Assembly: GCA_037974665.1 (NCBI GenBank) | Contig: CM075764.1 | Span: 85,430,825-85,494,824 of the forward strand | Source of the DNA: Ehretia macrophylla | Taxonomy: Eukaryota; Streptophyta; Magnoliopsida; Boraginales; Ehretiaceae | Length of the DNA stretch: 64,000 nt | Direction: 5' to 3' | Part shown: positions 59,032 through 64,000 of the stretch, in pieces | Position numbering within the stretch: the first letter of the stretch is position 1 | How the letters are laid out: every line of letters starts with the position of its first letter | Notes under the pieces: generated by a model | What the model was told of the DNA's origin: nothing | The model's database searches: none | Seen by the model: only the letters and a program-made list of their open reading frames with translations | Position numbers and translations under genes: made by a program

Positions 59032-62000
59032 TCTCTCTTCTCTTGTTGTTATATAAGTTGTTTTATTGTGAGATAAGGTAAAAGGTTTTAGCAGTTCAAA
59101 GAGTTAATGATTTCAGCAGCGATAGCGAATAATGTAACACCTGAATTCTTTAGTATTAAGAACTATAAACTTCAGTCTATAAAGTGGTTCAATCAGGCAA
59201 AAGATATCTCCCAAGTTCAACTATTTTTTATCCTCTAAAAATCTCATAAAATAGTTTCAGATATCAAACTAATGGCCTACTGTGGTTATGTATTCCTTGG
59301 TGAGTTTGGCAAGGAGACTCAAAACTTCCAGGAAAGAAATCATGATTCGATGATACATTGATTGGGGTTTCTCCCTTTTTCTTTGTTGTTATACAAGTTG
59401 TTTCGTTGTGTTCTAAGGTAGAAGGTTATTTCATTCCAAAGAGCTAGTCATTTAAGCAACAATCAATGGCTGGAATTTTATAGTGGCATATATTTTGTGT
59501 CTTATGTCGGATGATTAAAAGTTCTTGTGGTTTCTGGATAGGAGAATTTCTCATTAGGGCTCACTATTATGGGGAATCTTTTAAAAGTAAATGTTATAGG
59601 GGAAAAAAGAGAGAAACTTCTGTCTTCTTTCACTTATGATAGATCCACCACCCACGCATAGATTTCACATACCAGTTATTGAGAGCAGGACTCCTCCAAG
59701 TGATATCCATCCATCCTTACCAGTATCCCTGAAGAACTTGATGATATAATGTGGGGAAAGAGCGTACACAATCTTGGGGTTCCAGTATATAATATTGTAA
59801 ATCCCAAGGGCAAAGATTGACAGCAACCAAATAACAACCACCGGCGCGAACAGAAAAGATACCTTGTGGGTGCCAAAATGCTGCAGAGCAAATAAGCCAA
59901 CCAATATGACACAAGATAGCAAGAGTGTTTGGCCTACGGACAAATAAAAGCTTTGCTTAAAGAAAAATTAAATACAGGGTTTCTTTGTCTAACTTTACTC
60001 CCAAGTGTTAGAAACTTGGAAATCAAAGCGAAGGACAAGATTATAGGAGAACAAAGAATTGCATTTACCTTGAGTTAACCCCTTTTCACCAAATTGAAGC
60101 CCTGATAGCGAAGAGAGAACTGCAGTAGAGATATTAAAGCTACTGATCAAATCCATCAAGGTAAATAGAGATTAAAATCTTCAAATACTCTAGAATAAAA
60201 GCTAAAGTAGAACGATAGAAAAAGACCACTGGTGTTACATATAGATGTATCAAATATATATTGAAAAAGATCATTTGAGAACGCGTTACATGGAAAAACA
60301 TAATTCTATTCAGATTGAATGTCATACTTTCTTTCCCAGGATTGCGATATCATGTCCACTTTTCTTTAAAAGGAAACATTTAATTAGTATTTAAATGATA
60401 AAATGAACTAAACTTTGTGGGATCCAATTTTAATTCACTAAACATCTCTTTTAACCGTTGAAAGAATTTCAAAATTCAAATCTTGGCTCCACATTTTAAC
60501 TTCCATTACAAGAAACACATTACATTTTCAACTCTCTCCAAAAACTCCGTGCCTGGTCACACCATGACCTTCACTATGGGAAGGGAAGTATTGGCAGAAT
60601 TAGTGAAATAGGTATTGCCAAGTTTCAAGTACCCATAGTTGATCCCAACAGTTGGATTGCAAACTCAACTACAAAACAATAAACCCTCTAATTCATGCAA
60701 GATGCCAATAGCAGTATAGCACAAACACCCTCTTATATCATTTAGAAAATAGTATAGATGGTGCAAAACGCATGCACAAGAACAAAGTGAAAAGTCTGAT
60801 TCTGTTTGGCACTTGTTATTTAGACTTAAACTAGTCTGTGATCTAGATTTCACTAAGCCGCTAAGACTAGGTAAGTAGAATATATTTACGAGTCTACAGG
60901 TACTTTGGTAATCTTGTTAGTTGCTGGAAATTTCTATGCTTGTTGTCCAAGAGTCTTAAGTTTAGTATTTAATGCTACTTAATCTAATTGGAAACCTAGT
61001 TGTCTTAAAAAATGTCTAGAGTCAATAGCTTTATAAAGATATTATGCTTGCTAAGATTTAACTAAAGGTTCCTATTAGAGTTAAGAAACCTAGCAGCCTA
61101 TAAATCTCTATGTTATCTTTCAATTTCAGTAGTGAAAATTGAATATGAGAATTTGACACCGTGTATCCGCTCTCTCTCTCTCTCTCTCTCTTATTCGTCT
61201 TCTACTCTTCTTCTTTCACTATCTCAGATAGTATTCGTCTGGAGTAAAATATCTCTGAAGAGAATAGGCTTAATTTCCCATCACCATGACAACCTACCAT
61301 TCAAATTTAGGAATAATAGCGGATTTAAACTAATGCCAATTGTAACACAAAGTTCAACATTCTTTCACCTGATATTGCAGGAGTGATTACACCATCACCT
61401 ATGACCATGCATGCGCCAAACAATACTACAATAAGTAGAACGTTTCGAGACTTTTTATGCTTCTCGAGAAATCTCTTCAATGGTAAAGATGCTGACGCCT
61501 GTTTTGAGGGACTATATCTGTAAGTAGACAATTCCTCATCTGCTGCTTGTTGATTGGGAAGTAAACTAAACTTGGCATGTCGGCAAAGCAGTGAATACAG
61601 AGCAAATGTTCCACCTGAAGTCAGTGAAGTTGACTTGATCAAACAGAATGAGAAACTGTAGGTCATAGATAAGTCTTATTCAGTTTAATTAAAAGTATCT
61701 GAAACCAGAAGAAGTCCACAAGCATTTAAAACGAAAAGACTCAGTTAGCATACCTTCTCCATTATCATCTGCATTCAGTACAATGAATACATATTTAAGC
61801 AAAGGGATCAATGATAAGGTCCAAAAGATCAGCGAAAATGCACCAAATATTGCATCTGGATTTTGATGATCTTGAAGTTGTCCTTCAAAAATACTAGTGT
61901 AAACATAAAGTGGTGAAGTGCTCAGATCTCCATATACCACCCCAAAGCTTTGGTATGCCAATATTAGAGTTCTTGAAAGATTCACCAAAGGAAACTGTTA

Positions 62001-62229
62001 GCCAACACGAATCAAGTTTAGAGCAAGTTCAACAACTAGTCAAGAGAAGCAGCAAAAGTAAGTAATATTTTACCTTTGAAGCTAACTTCCTGTTTTCGTC
62101 CACTATGTCATTTTGTTCACCTTGTCCCTCTTGTCCACTTCCATGGGCCGGTTCTTGACCTCCGCCAATTGCAGATGAAGGCTGAAATTTAGTGCTATCT
62201 ATTTCGTCATGGATGTCAACAAAATACAT
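55519..62229 (-). CDS. KUP/HAK/KT potassium transporter
   Basis: Proton-coupled potassium uptake carrier of plant membranes. Nine exons join in phase (minus strand): 62229-62074, 61994-61754, 61614-61369, 60119-60069, 59933-59673, 58757-58705, 58397-58283, 58185-57931, 56603-55519; 820 residues, normal for the family. The N terminus is acidic and cytosolic. TM1 carries [22 protein letters not shown]2 follows, then [10 protein letters not shown]. Later come [65 protein letters not shown] and the [20 protein letters not shown] block. The long soluble C terminus has a low-complexity Ser/Glu-rich part around residue 700. The motif EAMFVD has Val where most relatives have Ala. It resembles the KUP10/KUP11 group, but I did not fix the subgroup, so no symbol is given. 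Introns hold LTR-like insertions and a 28-base C run. Confidence 0.96.
57617..57860 (+). repeat. Possible solo LTR in the last KUP intron
   Basis: Begins TGTTGAAATAATTTAGG. It contains CCTATAAATAGGC (57750) followed by a TAATACAAGA stretch, the layout of short Copia LTRs. The 3' edge and target duplication are not clear. Confidence 0.45.
59001..59028. repeat. Poly(C) tract of 28 bases
   Basis: Unbroken C28 followed by TCCTCTCTCTTCTCTTG. It lies in the KUP intron between 58758 and 59672, so the transcript would carry G28. Preceded by AACACCAACAACCAA, similar to the AACACCAA before the other C run at 6049. Confidence 0.85.
60780..61150 (+). repeat. Possible LTR fragment in KUP intron 3
   Basis: Contains GCCTATAAATCTCTATG at about 61098 and CTTTCAATTTCAGTAGTG downstream, which resembles a Copia LTR with TATA box. 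Borders are not found. A (CT)n run (61170-61191) follows. Confidence 0.3.
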
Positions 62230-62547
62230 TTATATTCCCTACAAAGATATCGACGTATCTGATATTAGCTGCCAAGATTTTTGGCAAAGTAGCCAAGATG
62301 AGGATTAGAAAATCTAATGTCACTCTCAAAGCTCTCATTACATGACAAAGTAAAAAACTCTTCTACATAACTCAACACCTGATGACAAGGAGCTTTCAGT
62401 TTCCCACAGAAGGATATACAAATCAACTTCATTCACATAAAACAACAAGAACATGTTCACCAATGAAGCATCAAATAAGTAAACATGCTTAACTTTGTTC
62501 GCCGAAAGCAAAGATAAATTACAACATATTTCCATTCAATCACCAGC

Positions 62548-62700
62548 AAGGTTAGTGAAAAGGTCAAACTGCCGCATGAAGCGGCACGGGAAGGGTCCGA
62601 ACCACTAAGGGTCTATTGGTACATAGACTTACCTTCTAATATACAAGAGACTGGTTCTATGACTTGAACCCATGATCTAGTATTTTATGATTTTTCCACA
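62548..62700 (-). mobile_element. Au-type SINE fragment, 5' of KUP
   Basis: On the minus strand it reads GGGTTCAAGTCATAGAACC (box B region), CAGTCTCTTG, AAGGTAAGTCTATGTACC, AATAGACCCTTAGTGG, then TCGGACCCTTCCCGTGCCGC, in the order of the Au family. The 5' third is degraded. Confidence 0.65.
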
Positions 62701-63014
62701 ATTTGCAGAAGAAAATTACTTCAAACAACAGTAAATGAATATTGAAATAAATACTGTGTAGTAAGCTGCAGAAATTCGAACCTTTTCAACTGCCACATTA
62801 AGGGAAATATATATACATCCACATTCATATTCGAAAACAAAATACAAATCTATTCTAAGCAACTTCAATATAATTAATGCAGTATGGTATTAATACTCAA
62901 TCGAAGTGGACAACAAAAAGTCTCCTATTCGATCCTCCATACAAAACAACCTTAAAACTCATAACTAAAACAAAAAGAATCCATCTTTGATTATATTAGA
63001 AGTATAAAACAAGA

Positions 63015-63165
63015 AAGGAGAGCATGTTGCAACACTCAAGCTATCACCATGTGACATGATAGTCACGGGGTCCAAAAGTGAAAACAGTCTCTATGCAATG
63101 CAAGAATGTAAGATACGTTGCGTACAATAGTAAATCTTCCGGACCCCTATAGGAGAGTTTCATAC
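63015..63165 (+). mobile_element. Au-type SINE fragment, 5' of KUP
   Basis: ATCACCATGTGACATGATAG, TCACGGGGTCC (box B region), AAAACAGTCTCTATGCAA, ACGTTGCGTACAATAGTAAA and CCGGACCCCT follow the Au plan. Both ends are degraded. Opposite orientation to the copy at 62548. Confidence 0.6.
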
Positions 63166-63250
63166 AATTTACTATCCTTTATTTAACAAAGAAGAACTCA
63201 TTATATTCAAGTAAATAACAAAAATACCCTTTCCCACATAAACATTATCA

Positions 63251-63490
63251 GGTGAACCGCACTAAACTTCCATATAGTTTGTCGAAAGTGTAAAACTATC
63301 CTTTTTGTTTTCAAAACCCAGGTGAACGGCACTAAATCCCTTATAGTTTGCCAAAAGTGTAAAAAAAATACCTCTTGCATTTTCAAAAACCCAATCATAT
63401 CCCGTGGTTTCCGGAATATTATCGGGAGAACGACACTAAATCCCCCGTGATTTGTCGAATGTGTTAAAATACGCCATTGTGTTTTCAAAA
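63251..63490. repeat. Three diverged tandem copies upstream of KUP
   Basis: GGTGAACCGCACTAAAC (63251), GGTGAACGGCACTAAATCCC (63321) and GAGAACGACACTAAATCCCC (63426) each lead into AGTTTG or GATTTG, then a TCGAA/CCAAA-GTGT and a TTTTCAAAAC stretch. The spacing is about 70 and 104 bp. The 144-codon minus-strand open frame over it has no known relative and is probably chance. Confidence 0.75.
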
Positions 63491-64000
63491 CACCTACAGA
63501 AGTTTTCTGCCCTTCACCCAATATTATCTTCCTCTCATTATTGTTCATATGCATGAAAGTAAATAAAGGATAGAACAACATTGACTGTGGCTTACCAAAT
63601 AGCTGATATTCAAGATATCCCCAGAAGCTTTCAATAACCAAATCTCATTCTATAAATAAAAACACAAAAACAATATCCAACATGAATCATTGTATTAACA
63701 TTTCATACACAAAAAGAAACAAAAAGAGTAAAATGAATTGGGTAAATGAGACTAACTGGTTATGTGCCAAAGGTGATAGATAGCATTGGATAGAATGGGG
63801 ACAAGAGGACGACAATGGAAAAAAATGGAAAAAATGTTAACAGCACCCAAAGAGGAGAGTCATGTGGAAGTATAGTTAGGAGCCAATGGTAAAGGAATTA
63901 ACGCAAAATGATAATTTTTAAAAAAAAAAAACATTTAAGAAAGATATAAACAGTACAATACACAACTATATCTTTGTTTCTATGGTGATCATCATTGCAA
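63491..64000. other. Upstream of KUP, no gene seen
   Basis: AT-rich. Any 5' untranslated exon or promoter of the KUP gene could lie between 62230 and here, but I see no firm signal. Confidence 0.35.

Noticed and set aside
63207-63641. 144-codon minus-strand frame upstream of KUP
   Set aside because: It runs through the tandem array and resembles no known protein; no splice context or related copy supports it.
1-64000. CRISPR arrays, bacterial operons, phage or organelle insertions
   Set aside because: No regularly spaced repeats with unique spacers, no compact gene strings and no chloroplast or mitochondrial genes were seen.

Overview
This is a plant nuclear window, most likely from an AT-rich eudicot. 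Three intron-containing genes encode plant-type proteins, their introns have GT-AG borders, and the rest is nested plant transposons (Copia and Gypsy LTR elements, Mutator-like, hAT-like and Tourist-like elements, Au-type SINEs). I could not fix the species. I joined exons by hand from splice borders and reading phase. All three gene models close in frame: 357, 237 and 821 codons including stop.

Layout. 1-3263 is a dead Ty1/copia element (integrase, reverse transcriptase, RNase H, then a polypurine tract and 3' LTR). 4784-13788 (minus) is a plastid 4-hydroxy-tetrahydrodipicolinate reductase gene (DAPB, lysine synthesis) with eight coding exons. Its introns hold an Au-type SINE, a decayed tRNA-Thr and several local tandem duplications. 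13922-15793 is a Mutator-like element just upstream of the DAPB start, carrying a second element inside its left terminal repeat. 16130-43000 is almost all transposon: two related Gypsy LTRs, a hAT-like element inside a minisatellite, a Mutator-transposase-like remnant split by a 1.87 kb insertion, and a 13.9 kb old Gypsy element (25660-39595, target duplication CTATG) that contains a younger GAG-only element (32409-38882, target duplication GTTGG). A long-inverted-repeat element follows at 39656-40962. 43258-50874 (plus) is a plastid 6,7-dimethyl-8-ribityllumazine synthase gene (riboflavin synthesis) with seven coding exons. 50875-55300 is intergenic with two MITE-like elements. 55519-62229 (minus) is a KUP/HAK/KT potassium transporter gene with nine coding exons. 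SINE fragments and a short tandem array lie upstream of it.

How it fits together. DAPB and lumazine synthase are divergently oriented, with start codons 29.5 kb apart and only transposon or unassigned DNA between them. From memory, the Arabidopsis orthologues are neighbouring loci (At2g44040 and At2g44050), so this looks like an old gene pair pushed apart by nested insertions. The three genes do not form a shared pathway. I found no bacterial-style system, CRISPR array or gene cluster. The best leads are a 99-nt stop-free, frame-preserving intron in DAPB, the layered insertion history, and the GAG-only element with its unbroken frame apart from six stop codons.
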